From positions 1-64,000 of the forward strand of contig NZ_JAXBME010000010.1 of assembly GCF_033963835.1 (NCBI RefSeq): a DNA stretch of 64,000 bases. Direction: 5' to 3'. Of this stretch, positions 8,635 through 16,518 are shown in pieces. The notes beneath the pieces are model-generated. The model was given only the letters and a program-made list of their open reading frames with translations. It searched no databases and had not been told where the DNA came from. The translations under genes and the position numbers were made by a program. This stretch comes from Cytobacillus sp. IB215665. Lineage in GTDB: Bacteria > Bacillota > Bacilli > Bacillales > SM2101. Within the stretch, counting starts at the first letter, position 1. Every line of letters begins with the position of its first letter.

Positions 8635-8949
8635 ATGAGCTGGATTCTATTAGTACTCGCGGGATTCATGGAAATAGGAGGAGTGACTTTTCTAAAATTG
8701 TCTGAAGGGTTTTCCAAGCTAAAACCTTCATTGTTCTTTGTCTTATTCATGGGTTTAAGTTTTATATTCCTTTCAATGTCTCTGAAAGAAATTCCTATTA
8801 GTATTGGCTATGGTATTTGGACAGGAATAGGTGCAGCTGGAAGTGTTTTAATTGGGATGTTTGCGTTTAATGATCCTAAAGATTACAGAAAGCTTGCACT
8901 GGTTAGTGGTATCATCATAAGTATTATAGGGCTAAAACTAGTATCTTAA
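8635..8949 (+). CDS. ykkC: Paired small multidrug resistance (SMR) subunit, YkkC-like
   Basis: Four transmembrane helices in 104 residues, with the conserved membrane glutamate in GFMEIGGVTFLKLSEGF and the GIWTGIGAAGSVLIG loop of helix 4. The best start is the ATG at 8635, preceded by AAAGGAGAAAGTGCATA within the end of the partner gene. It is expected to pair with the upstream subunit in opposite membrane topology to form one exporter. The downstream TetR gene follows in the same operon. Confidence 0.84.
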   Translation: MSWILLVLAGFMEIGGVTFLKLSEGFSKLKPSLFFVLFMGLSFIFLSMSLKEIPISIGYGIWTGIGAAGSVLIGMFAFNDPKDYRKLALVSGIIISIIGLKLVS

Positions 8950-8964
8950 TCACGGGGTGATCAA

Positions 8965-9552
8965 TTGAGTAAGGGAGAAGAGACAAAGTATAAAATATTA
9001 AATCAAGCTTTAATTTTGTTTTCCTCAAAGGGCTATGAAGAGACATCTTTAAAGGACATAGCGACTAGTATTCACATTAAAGCGCCTTCCATTTATGCAT
9101 ATTTTTCTGGTAAAGAAGAATTATTTAAAAGTGTAATTGAATATGTTATGTCAGAGTATATCGATTTTATTAAAGAACAAGAGGTAGTTACAGCAAAATT
9201 ATCTACGAAAGATAGGCTGTATTATTTGTTACATGAACTAAATGAATATTTTAATAATAACAGCTTAGGTCTTTTTATAAAAAGGTATGGTATTGTTCCG
9301 CCAGATAAGTTTAAAGACCTACTAAACCAAAGATATAATGAATCCGAAATGGAAATAAGGAAACTACTATACACTATACTAAAAAATGATTCAGACAAAA
9401 GTAAATTTATTGATGAAGAGACGATTGTAAACTCTTATCTTTGTATTTTAGATGGGATGCTCTTTTATTTAGCAAATCTTTCTTATGAAGAGTATGAAAA
9501 AAGACTCAATGATACTTGGGATGTTTTTTGGAGAGGTATATTTAAATATTGA
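8965..9552 (+). CDS. TetR/AcrR-family repressor of the SMR operon
   Basis: A 195-residue protein with an N-terminal TetR helix-turn-helix (about residues 8-55: ILNQALILFSSKGYEETSLK, then APSIYAYFSGKEELF) and a helical ligand-binding domain. It starts at TTG after GGGGTGATCAA. It lies 15 bases behind the SMR pair and reads in the same direction, so the palindrome at 8158-8181 is its probable operator. Ligands are likely the cations exported by the pump. Confidence 0.88.
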   Translation: MSKGEETKYKILNQALILFSSKGYEETSLKDIATSIHIKAPSIYAYFSGKEELFKSVIEYVMSEYIDFIKEQEVVTAKLSTKDRLYYLLHELNEYFNNNSLGLFIKRYGIVPPDKFKDLLNQRYNESEMEIRKLLYTILKNDSDKSKFIDEETIVNSYLCILDGMLFYLANLSYEEYEKRLNDTWDVFWRGIFKY

Positions 9553-9789
9553 TTTTTTAGATGCTCTCATATGGTTTTGTGCTTCTTGTACTTAGAATTT
9601 AATACGTACATGTGGCATCTTTTTGCTATAAACGAATGAAAACCATATAAAATCACTTCTTGTGGTTCTATTTTCGTAACATTAGTAACAGAAAAAAGCC
9701 TTTATTTGCTTTTTATTGCAGGATAGTATTTACCTTTTGATAGGAAATCTGATAAGATATAGGTCGTTACATAGAAAGGTGGTAATAAA

Positions 9790-10065
9790 ATGAATAAAAC
9801 AGAATTTATTAACGCAGTTGCTGAAAAAGCAGAACTTAGCAAAAAGGACGCAAGTAAAGTATTAGAAGCAGTAACAAACTCAATTAGTGAAACACTAAAA
9901 GATGGTGACAAAGTTTCTCTTCTCGGCTTTGGAACATTTGAAGTACGTGAAAGAGCAGCGCGTAAGGGGCGTAACCCTCAAACTGGTGAAGAAATTGAAA
10001 TTGCCGCAAGTAAAGTGCCAGCATTCAAACCAGGAAAAGAATTAAAAGACGCTGTCAAAAACTAA
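9790..10065 (+). CDS. hup: DNA-binding protein HU (first copy)
   Basis: A 91-residue HU/IHF-family histone-like protein. It shows the canonical start MNKTEFI, the DNA-arm motif [20 protein letters not shown] and the C-terminal [13 protein letters not shown]. It acts as a homodimer that bends and compacts DNA. The start follows AAAGGTGG. A second, very similar copy with an almost identical 5' flank lies at 14438-14710. A clear terminator follows at 10084-10116. Confidence 0.96.
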   Translation: MNKTEFINAVAEKAELSKKDASKVLEAVTNSISETLKDGDKVSLLGFGTFEVRERAARKGRNPQTGEEIEIAASKVPAFKPGKELKDAVKN

Positions 10066-10083
10066 AGGAATTTTCAGGCATAG

Positions 10084-10117
10084 AAAAAGCCTATCTAACA
10101 TGATAGGCTTTTTTTTC
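10084..10117 (+). terminator. Terminator of hup copy 1
   Basis: Arms AAAAAGCCTATC (10084-10095) and GATAGGCTTTTT (10102-10113), loop TAACAT, then more T residues. Confidence 0.88.
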
Positions 10118-10130
10118 TCTATTTGTAAAC

Positions 10131-10484
10131 TCAATTGTTACTGAAAATATTGAGAATTTCTTGTAAAGATTCTTCATCTCCCGTTTGTAAGATTTCAACT
10201 ATTCCTGTAGTGCTGTTATAAATGACTTCGTTTCCATTGAGCTGTATTTGTACGGAGCCATCACTATGTCTTTCTATGTTGCCATCTTTAAATTTTGTAC
10301 TTAGTGAATGGTAAATATCCATTAAAGACATATCAATGATGCGTTGATCGTCAATTTTAACATTTTTTGCAACTTCAAACACTTTATCTCGTGAATCCTC
10401 AAATAGCTTTTCACCTTTATCATTTAATAAACCAGCATAATAAAGTATTCCTACAACAGCAATGGTTATCAATAAAATCTTCAT
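10131..10484 (-). CDS. Hypothetical protein with N-terminal membrane anchor
   Basis: 117 residues: one hydrophobic N-terminal helix (ILLITIAVVGILYYAGLL), then an acidic, soluble, probably extracytoplasmic part. No cysteine follows the helix, so it is not a lipoprotein. No known family recognised. ATG is preceded by AAAGGAGCTAGAAGT. It converges on the hup gene, and the two stop codons are separated by the hup terminator. Confidence 0.6.
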   Translation of the reverse strand: MKILLITIAVVGILYYAGLLNDKGEKLFEDSRDKVFEVAKNVKIDDQRIIDMSLMDIYHSLSTKFKDGNIERHSDGSVQIQLNGNEVIYNSTTGIVEILQTGDEESLQEILNIFSNN

Positions 10485-10716
10485 ACTTCTAGCTCCTTTG
10501 TTAGTCTACTTTGTAATTCACTAATATGTATAAGCAATTAACGTTAATAATAGATTGTCCATAATCTTAAGATGCGTAAACTTAAAAAAGTTCGGTTTAT
10601 TTTGCATAATTTTTGAAAATGCGGATATATATTGATTGAAAAACAACTAAGAGGCTCACTAATGGTACATTTGCTTGGTCAAAAAGTAAAAATCATGATA
10701 AAAGGGGGCTGACAAC

Positions 10717-10806
10717 ATGAAAATTTGTCCAAAAGTATGGAATAGTTTAACTGTTAATGAAAAAATACACTTATTAATGGATCATATTATTTCTAGTCAT
10801 CTGTGA
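10717..10806 (+). CDS. Possible 29-residue small protein
   Basis: The frame MKICPKVWNSLTVNEKIHLL and onward is preceded by an excellent ribosome site (AAAGGGGGCTGACAAC). It has one cysteine and no membrane helix. The quality of the start suggests it is translated; there is no homology evidence. Confidence 0.4.
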   Translation: MKICPKVWNSLTVNEKIHLLMDHIISSHL

Positions 10807-11343
10807 AATTTTGAAACGTAGTGTAAATTGTATTTAGAGATGCTTTCAATTGTTACATTGCAAGTATAGAGTTATGCTCTTCATACTATAACAGGGAGTC
10901 AAAGCCATTTTCGACTTCCTAGATTATTTATTTGTATGAAATTATAATTTAGGCTATTTGCTTAACACATAATTCGTTTATTTCGGATCAATTAACTAAC
11001 CTAAAGGATGAAACTTTGGATTTTCATTGACATGTTTCAGAAGGAATAATCATTGAATTGTATATATAATAAATTACATAAAATGGAAGAAATAATATGA
11101 ATTTACGTAATTAAAGGTCATATGTTTGAAGAATAACGAATATAAGTACAATAATTAAGCTACTAATTATGTTTTTTTTGTCGCCTTTCAATGTTTTTAA
11201 CTCCTAATGCATTTTGTATAGAATATGTCCTAACTTTTTCTATATTTAATTTGAGAAATAAATTATTTTTTTTACTATTTTTTTGCTTTCAATAAACAAC
11301 ATGATACGTATTAGTGTAATTGTACATTTTCCAACATATATGA
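10807..11343. other. Intergenic region upstream of the toxin-antitoxin locus
   Basis: No coding sequence found. A modest hairpin (arms GGGAGTC/GACTTCC) lies around 10892-10919. The right end holds the putative antitoxin RNA promoter. Confidence 0.4.
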
Positions 11344-11349
11344 TATTCT
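11320..11349 (+). promoter_or_regulatory. Putative promoter of the antisense antitoxin RNA
   Basis: TTGTAC (11320-11325), 18-base spacer, TATTCT (11344-11349). A transcript from here would run rightward, opposite to the toxin mRNA, and overlap its 3' end. Confidence 0.45.
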
Positions 11350-11355
11350 AATCAT

Positions 11356-11503
11356 AGACAAGCAGTAACCGCATACAATAAGAAAGACCGCAAGTGTCGT
11401 TAGCACTCACGGTCACACAATAGGCGATTCCCTCAGTGGATCGGCTTGCATAAAGCAAATAGACCGCCCCGACTATATCAGGAGTAAGGGCGGTCTATTT
11501 TTT
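11356..11503 (+). ncRNA. Predicted antisense antitoxin RNA of a type I toxin-antitoxin pair
   Basis: The region between the putative plus-strand promoter and the T-rich end at 11497-11503 has no reading frame but two strong hairpins (11386-11414 and 11457-11500). The second is followed on the plus strand by seven T residues, a good terminator. The RNA would be about 150 bases long and fully complementary to the 3' third of the toxin mRNA, the arrangement known for TxpA/RatA and the Bsr/SR pairs of Bacillus. This is inferred from layout. Confidence 0.5.
11457..11500. terminator. Bidirectional 13-bp terminator hairpin in the toxin-antitoxin overlap
   Basis: Arms AAATAGACCGCCC (11457-11469) and GGGCGGTCTATTT (11488-11500). 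The T-tract on the plus side suits the antitoxin RNA; the toxin reading frame ends within the stem-loop. A second hairpin (11386-11396 with 11404-11414, then T-rich on the minus strand) is the likelier end of the toxin mRNA. Confidence 0.75.
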
Positions 11504-11585
11504 TGTCGTTTTTGTTGAAGGACAGCATCGAAATGATTAGCCCAGCAAATGCTAAAGCAAACATCAATGATTCAAATACTGTCAT
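11478..11585 (-). CDS. Holin-like type I toxin peptide
   Basis: A 35-residue hydrophobic peptide starting MTVFESLMFALAFAGLIISM and ending with a charged tail KKIDRPYS, the pattern of the Bacillus putative holin-like toxin family (Hol-Tox, related to the TxpA/BsrG/BsrE/YonT group). It would insert in the membrane when over-produced. It has a powerful ribosome site (GAGGGGGTGAGGC) and an extended -10 promoter (TGGTATAAT, minus strand, 11655-11660) about 70 bases upstream. The 3' end overlaps the predicted antitoxin RNA. Such loci often derive from prophages, but no phage gene is adjacent. Confidence 0.8.
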   Translation of the reverse strand: MTVFESLMFALAFAGLIISMLSFNKNDKKIDRPYS

Positions 11586-11942
11586 ACGCCTCACCCCCTC
11601 TCATGGGGAATGAAGCAAAGCCGACCACCCTTAGAAATTCGCTATTGTATTCCAATTATACCATAGATGCCCTATGTGCAGAGCTTACTGAGAATATACG
11701 ATTCATGGAACCTTTTCTATTTAAAACAGCAACAAAAAAGGACTTTATTTCAGTCATTAGTGACCTCAATAATCTTTTTGTGTAGTAAAATCTCTCGAGT
11801 ATCGATAGATATATTAACCAGTTTTCTTAACTAATAGCATAGTACGGTTAAAGTTAGGGGTACCATCAAAAAATGCGAAATAACAATACTAAGTTCATGC
11901 TATCTTAGATAGAACAACATAATTTTTGTGGAGGATAATTTT

Positions 11943-12128
11943 TTGAGAAAGAGAATCATATTTACATTCTTAGTGTTGTTAAGCTTACTTATAGTTATCC
12001 ATCCAGTTAGAATGGCAAGTGGTCTAGATATTCAACCTTTAAGAGTAGGATTTCAATTACCATTTATCGAAGAGTTACTTATCTCGCCCCAGAAGAAGCG
12101 CAATAATAAAAAGGTGACCTTAAATTAG
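11943..12128 (+). CDS. Small exported or membrane-anchored hypothetical protein
   Basis: The frame of 61 residues begins at TTG 11943, correctly spaced after GTGGAGGA; a GTG at 11928 belongs to that ribosome site. A basic start and hydrophobic helix (IIFTFLVLLSLLIVI) form a signal sequence, followed by about 35 mostly polar residues with a basic end. It has no cysteine. The last four bases overlap the end of the converging minus-strand gene. Function unknown. Confidence 0.5.
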   Translation: MRKRIIFTFLVLLSLLIVIHPVRMASGLDIQPLRVGFQLPFIEELLISPQKKRNNKKVTLN

Positions 12129-12460
12129 TCACCCGAATAAATTCGTTCCTCCCAATATCTTACGGCTGTATCGTGCATATCTTCAAATGAGTTAAAGCAC
12201 GTGTTTTCTTGTGTGAATTTATCAAGCTTTTTTATAAATGCTTCAGTTAAATTATTGATGTTAACACTTGGTTTTTTAGCAAAAGGAGAGCTATTAAAAA
12301 ATTCATCGTGGCATGAAAATTTAGTATATTTATTAATGAATTTTGTACTATACAGTTCACTAGAATCGACTGTCTTTAGATCGAAATCACGTGTAGTTTT
12401 ATTATAGCTGTACAAGTAATCCGAGAAAAACTGTGGGATACTGTAGTCTACTTGGTCCAA
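12125..12460 (-). CDS. Hypothetical 111-residue cytoplasmic protein
   Basis: No signal or membrane segment; many aromatic and acidic residues, two cysteines. I prefer TTG 12460, which follows AGAGAGGTGAG at a workable distance; a GTG at 12469 would overlap that site. It ends tail to tail with the small exported protein, overlapping by four bases. No family recognised. Confidence 0.55.
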   Translation of the reverse strand: MDQVDYSIPQFFSDYLYSYNKTTRDFDLKTVDSSELYSTKFINKYTKFSCHDEFFNSSPFAKKPSVNINNLTEAFIKKLDKFTQENTCFNSFEDMHDTAVRYWEERIYSGD

Positions 12461-12469
12461 AGTACTCAC

Positions 12470-12905
12470 CTCTCTTTCGTGGAAATATATAAACTCCTGT
12501 CTTAAAAGATGATGCTATGATTAGAAATTGATTTTTTTAGAAGATAAGGTGTAAAGAGCACTATTGAGTATGTGTTTATTCTTTTTAGGAAAAAACAACT
12601 ATGAATGAAAAAAAGTCTATATAGTAATTATAAAATGAGATTCCTTGATAAAAATGGTAGTAAATTGAATAATATGTGAATAATTAATATGTAGTAGACA
12701 TTGTTTGTAAAAGGTATTCATTTCGTACACTGCATGCTGTGCAAACTGAGCACGTAAAAAGTGTTAGTTTGTCGAAAAATAACTTATCTTTTTTATTAAC
12801 TGTATGTTCAGTCAAAGATATATTGTTAATAACAACAGTGTCATTAGAATTAAAAGCCCCGTATTAATTATATTGATTGAGCTTCATTTAAAAGGAGGGT
12901 GACAG
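12470..12905. other. Intergenic region with candidate TetR operators
   Basis: No gene. Near the right end are an imperfect inverted repeat TTAACTG-N6-CAGTCAA (12796-12815) and a 13-base perfect palindrome TTGTTAATAACAA (12823-12835), both upstream of the hydrolase-TetR operon. Confidence 0.45.
12796..12815. promoter_or_regulatory. Candidate operator of the hydrolase-TetR operon
   Basis: TTAACTG, six bases, CAGTCAA: an inverted repeat with one mismatch, of the size TetR dimers use. It lies about 90 bases before the hydrolase start and close to a weak TTGTCG promoter-like element. The neighbouring palindrome at 12823-12835 is an alternative site. Confidence 0.4.
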
Positions 12906-13694
12906 ATGGATTTGAATTATGAAGTTCATGGTGTCGGAGATCCCATTGTGATGATTCATAGCCCTGGTGTAGACATGCGAGAATGGACGTATATTGTTCC
13001 ATATTTATCTCAGACTAAGCAGGTCGTTATTTTCGACGTGCGGGGTGCAGGGAATTCACCCGCACCAATTTCACCATCTAATTTTGTAGATGATTTAAGG
13101 AAATTACTTGATCACTTAGGCATAAATATAGCTACTCTTGTTGGTCATTCAATGGGAGGACAAATTGCAACTGATTTTACGCTTACATTTCCATCAAGAG
13201 TGAAACAACTAGTGTTAATTGCTCCTTCATTAACAGGATTTCAATATTCACGTGAATTTACTGAATGGATAGAGCAGGTAAACGCAGCTGCCCCAAATAT
13301 CAAAAAGCTTGTTAATTTGTCCCTAAGTGGTCCTAATTACAGTATAACGATGTCAAGTCAGCAAAAGGATTTTCTCTATGAAATGACTGTCCACTATATG
13401 ATGAGAGTATTTTCAGAATGGGAGAACTTTGAAATTATTTGGCCTGATCCACATGCTATTGATAGATTACATGAGATTAAGGTACCATTGCTCTTTATCC
13501 AAGGAGATAAAGAATGGAGTGACCTATCTCGAATCGCTGATCACTTCAAAAAAGTGAAATCATGTTATTTTTTAATGATTAAAGGTGCTGATCATATGTT
13601 AACCTTAACTCACCCAAAAGAAGTAGCTTCTGAAATTATGTTGTTTTTACAGAAAGGAATAAGTAAGGATGCCACGTACAAGAGAAACAAATGA
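12906..13694 (+). CDS. Alpha/beta-hydrolase fold enzyme
   Basis: 262 residues with the fold's landmarks: the HSPG oxyanion region near residue 18, the nucleophile elbow GHSMGG (S82), an acid in the GDKEWSD segment and the terminal catalytic histidine in GADHML. No signal peptide, so it is cytoplasmic. Substrate is not predictable; esterase, lactonase or C-C hydrolase activities all occur in this group. An AAAGGAGGGTGACAG site precedes the ATG. Its last 26 bases overlap the following TetR gene, indicating a common operon and probable control by that regulator. Confidence 0.88.
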   Translation: MDLNYEVHGVGDPIVMIHSPGVDMREWTYIVPYLSQTKQVVIFDVRGAGNSPAPISPSNFVDDLRKLLDHLGINIATLVGHSMGGQIATDFTLTFPSRVKQLVLIAPSLTGFQYSREFTEWIEQVNAAAPNIKKLVNLSLSGPNYSITMSSQQKDFLYEMTVHYMMRVFSEWENFEIIWPDPHAIDRLHEIKVPLLFIQGDKEWSDLSRIADHFKKVKSCYFLMIKGADHMLTLTHPKEVASEIMLFLQKGISKDATYKRNK

Positions 13695-14253
13695 AAAAAT
13701 CCGTCGCCTTACAAGTGAAAAAATTTTGCAGACAGCAATGGAGCTGTTTATATCAAAAGGCTTTCATTCTACTTCTATAGATGAAATAGCAAAGCAAGCT
13801 GATATTTCTAAAGGTCTTCTTTATCATTATTATAAGGGGAAAGAGAACCTAATAGATGCAATGGTCGAAATACGAATTGAAGAACTTATCAAGGTTATGG
13901 AGACTGCTGTATCACAAGAGACGCCTGTGGAACAATTACTATTTATCATTGAAGGCTCTTTGGAAAATGTTCATAAACAGCCGCTGATTTTTCGATTTTA
14001 TATTAATTTACTTACTCAAGCTAAACAAGATAAAGTACTTTCAAAATATACTATGAATTTACAAAAGGAGTATGAGAAGCAATTTGAGGTGCAAACTGAG
14101 ATCTTCGAAAAGCTTGGCGTATCAAATGCCAAGATGAAATCTTTACATTTTTCATCTACCCTTCAAGGAATCATGCTCATGTATTCAACATACCCTAATC
14201 TTTATCCTTTAGAAAAAATTAAGAATGAAGTAATACAAGAGTTTTGTAATTAG
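13669..14253 (+). CDS. TetR-family transcriptional regulator
   Basis: 194 residues; N-terminal helix-turn-helix (about residues 10-58) with GFHSTSIDEIAKQADISKGL and LYHYYKGKENLIDAM. The C-terminal domain is helical and divergent. The start lies inside the hydrolase gene after AAAGGAATAAGTAAGG. It presumably represses its own operon through the repeats at 12796-12835 and responds to a small hydrophobic substrate of the hydrolase. Confidence 0.88.
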   Translation: MPRTRETNEKIRRLTSEKILQTAMELFISKGFHSTSIDEIAKQADISKGLLYHYYKGKENLIDAMVEIRIEELIKVMETAVSQETPVEQLLFIIEGSLENVHKQPLIFRFYINLLTQAKQDKVLSKYTMNLQKEYEKQFEVQTEIFEKLGVSNAKMKSLHFSSTLQGIMLMYSTYPNLYPLEKIKNEVIQEFCN

Positions 14254-14437
14254 ATGAGCTTTTATTGTATGACTTGTTATTTAAGTGAATTATTTATAAT
14301 AAACCTCTTGGATGACATAGAGTATATTAAATTGTTATCCAATTAACTAAATGTATAAAAAGATTAGGTGCAGCTATTTACCTTTATCCATTGAATTTGG
14401 TAAAATATAGATTGTTACATAGAAAGGTGGTAGTGAA

Positions 14438-14710
14438 ATGAATAAAACAGAATTCATTAATTCAATAGCTGAAAAAGCTGAGCTTAGTAAAAAGGACGCT
14501 GGTAAAGCACTAGAGTCTGTATTCAGTGCTATTAGTGACTCATTAAAGGATGGGAATAAAGTTTCTCTACTCGGTTTCGGAACGTTTGAAGTTCGTGAAA
14601 GAGCAGCGCGTAAAGGACGTAATCCACAAACTGGTGAAGAAATTGAAATCGCTGCAAGTAAAGCACCGGCATTTAAACCAGGAAAAGAATTAAAGGAAGC
14701 TGTAAAGTAA
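14438..14710 (+). CDS. hup: DNA-binding protein HU (second copy)
   Basis: 90 residues with the complete HU signature ([40 protein letters not shown]). It differs from the first copy at a limited number of positions, mostly in residues 8-38, the dimer-core helices. The 5' flank from about 14380 (including GTTACATAGAAAGGTGGTA) is also very similar to that of copy 1, so promoter and gene were duplicated together. The copies could form heterodimers. Confidence 0.95.
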   Translation: MNKTEFINSIAEKAELSKKDAGKALESVFSAISDSLKDGNKVSLLGFGTFEVRERAARKGRNPQTGEEIEIAASKAPAFKPGKELKEAVK

Positions 14711-14717
14711 ATAGATG

Positions 14718-14759
14718 CCAAAAGAAAAAGCTTATCATGATGATAGGCTTTTTCTTTGG
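14718..14759 (+). terminator. Terminator of hup copy 2
   Basis: Long stem around CTTATCA/TGATAGG flanked by AAAGAAAAAG and CTTTTTCTTT, followed by T-rich sequence. Confidence 0.75.
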
Positions 14760-14832
14760 TTGTTATTTCATAAAGCTCACCTTTGCTCTATGACTAGCTT
14801 TCACAATCTAATATATTTTCTAATTATGATGG

Positions 14833-15300
14833 TTAATCAACTGTAAACTCTGCTGTCAAATGGTACTTATCATATTCTCCTGCTGTTCTACCATCCAGTA
14901 TGCCTTTCACTATACGGTATTCACCAGTATTCAAATTACCGTACAGCCAACTCCAATCAACAGTCCATTCCTTAACATCGGAAGAAGCCAATATGTAGCC
15001 AATATCATTGAATCCATAGTTACCATCAATGGAAACAGGGACTTGATACCATCTTCCGTTAATATTCTTTTCCAACGAAAAATATTCACCATAGATGTAT
15101 TCCTTGTCGGAGGTATTCTCTAATGCTACAGTCAACCCAGTAGAGGAGACGGTTTCTTCTAATGAAACCATAGTTACACCATCGACGTTGTTGACAGTTT
15201 CATATAACGTAGGTTCCCAGTCAGAATTAGTAATTCCGCATCCTGATAATAATGTCAAGCTTATTACCATACAGATTAATAAACATATATAACTTTTCAA
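14833..15300 (-). CDS. Lipoprotein with bacterial Ig-like domain
   Basis: 155-residue precursor with signal peptide and lipobox LLSGC (lipidated cysteine at about residue 21). The mature part has the all-beta pattern of a bacterial Ig-like domain seen in Bacillus lipoproteins: EWTVDWSWLYGNL followed by TGEYRIVKGILD. It would sit on the outer face of the membrane. Monocistronic. Ligand and role unknown. Confidence 0.75.
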   Translation of the reverse strand: MKSYICLLICMVISLTLLSGCGITNSDWEPTLYETVNNVDGVTMVSLEETVSSTGLTVALENTSDKEYIYGEYFSLEKNINGRWYQVPVSIDGNYGFNDIGYILASSDVKEWTVDWSWLYGNLNTGEYRIVKGILDGRTAGEYDKYHLTAEFTVD

Positions 15301-15463
15301 TTAATCACCACATTGTGTCTTATTATTTAACAATTATTTCTGCCTACTAACATTCAAATGATACAACACTTCAGATGTTGAGGGCTACTTGAAAATTTTA
15401 CAATATTAATTATTAAATTAATGTATAATTATTTTCGATTATACATATGTAGGAGGTTTACAA

Positions 15464-15862
15464 ATGATTCTAGAAATAACTACTCAGGTTCGAGTTTCTA
15501 GCATTAATGAAGGGCAAAAGTGGTATGAAACATTGCTAAATAAGAAGCCTGATATTACTCCACACGAGGGATTTGCAGAATGGGAGCTAATTCCTGGTTG
15601 TTGGTTGCAGGTGGCAGAAGGAACTCTTACTGAGGGTAACGGACCATTACGTTTAGGGGTTACTAATATTGAAGCTGAAAGAGATAGACTTGTAGAAGAG
15701 CTTAAAATTGATAGCTTTGAAATACATTCAAGACCAGAAGTTCCAGTTAAATGGGGAACATTCACTGACCCGTGGGGAAATCGACTTGGATTTTTTGAAT
15801 ATTTAGATAAAAGAGAAGAGCAAGAACGTATTAAAACAATCTTAGGAACAATAGAAATATAA
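15464..15862 (+). CDS. VOC (glyoxalase/bleomycin-resistance) superfamily protein
   Basis: 132 residues with two beta-alpha-beta-beta-beta modules: the first with EGQKWYETLLNKKPD and the second with WGTFTDPWGNRLGFFE, the usual closing strand of VOC proteins. Metal-site residues are only partly evident, so enzyme, antibiotic-binding or other roles cannot be separated. AGGAGG precedes the ATG. Confidence 0.85.
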   Translation: MILEITTQVRVSSINEGQKWYETLLNKKPDITPHEGFAEWELIPGCWLQVAEGTLTEGNGPLRLGVTNIEAERDRLVEELKIDSFEIHSRPEVPVKWGTFTDPWGNRLGFFEYLDKREEQERIKTILGTIEI

Positions 15863-15879
15863 AACTTGTAAGAAAGGGA

Positions 15880-15993
15880 ACTTCGAGGAGTTAGATGTTC
15901 CTTTACCTCATATAGCAATAAAATTAATGAAACAATGTTCAACAGAATTTGAAGGTACATTTGCACAGCTAACAAAGTTACTAAACAAAGCAT
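15880..15993 (+). pseudogene. Possible C-terminal remnant of a decayed gene
   Basis: An open frame without a start reads GNFEELDVPLPHIAIKLM and ends with TFAQLTKLLNKA before a stop at 15991-15993. It looks more like protein than random AT-rich sequence and has no initiation site, so it may be the last part of a deleted gene. Weak evidence. Confidence 0.25.
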
Positions 15994-16126
15994 GAATAAC
16001 AGTAATACATTACGGTAATGTGAATTATGAAATGTTTAGTTGGACGTATAATGTGTCATCCCGATCGCTTGAGTGAAAAGATAGTACAGAAAATTATATT
16101 TAAAAGTCTGTTAAAGGGGAGGTTTT

Positions 16127-16465
16127 ATGTTTTACAGAAGAAAGTCTTATCTTGTTAAAAGGGAGATAGTCGAAGATTTCAATAATCTTTTCAATAATAT
16201 AAATTTACCAAACCAATTAAAATACGGTTCACGTCTAGTAGGTCGTTGGATGAAGGATAATAATGATGGTACTGTAGAGGTTTTCGCTATTTGGGAGTAC
16301 GATAGTTATGAAGATTATTTACAGATTGAATCTAAGGTAACTAGTGATGCTGCTCATGTTAAGCGTATAACAGATTGGTATGCAAAATATGGTGGACGAG
16401 AACGTATTAAAGAATACATATTAGAAATTAAAAACGACCCTTTAGAGTCAACTTTAACAAACTAA
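16127..16465 (+). CDS. NIPSNAP-family protein
   Basis: 112 residues with the ferredoxin-like NIPSNAP pattern: YRRKSYLVKREIVEDFNNLF at the start, GSRLVGRWMKD and VEVFAIWEYDSYEDY in the middle. These are small dimeric alpha/beta-barrel proteins of unclear function, often encoded next to metabolic enzymes. An AAAGGGGAGG site precedes the ATG. The next gene is an acetyltransferase reading the same way. Confidence 0.82.
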   Translation: MFYRRKSYLVKREIVEDFNNLFNNINLPNQLKYGSRLVGRWMKDNNDGTVEVFAIWEYDSYEDYLQIESKVTSDAAHVKRITDWYAKYGGRERIKEYILEIKNDPLESTLTN

Positions 16466-16518
16466 CTATAAAATTTAAGATGAAGGTAATTATAAATTGC
16501 ATTTAAAGGATGGCTTTT

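Noticed and set aside
11549-11785. 78-residue plus-strand frame over the toxin promoter
   Set aside because: No ribosome site, and it is antisense to a clear toxin promoter and gene.
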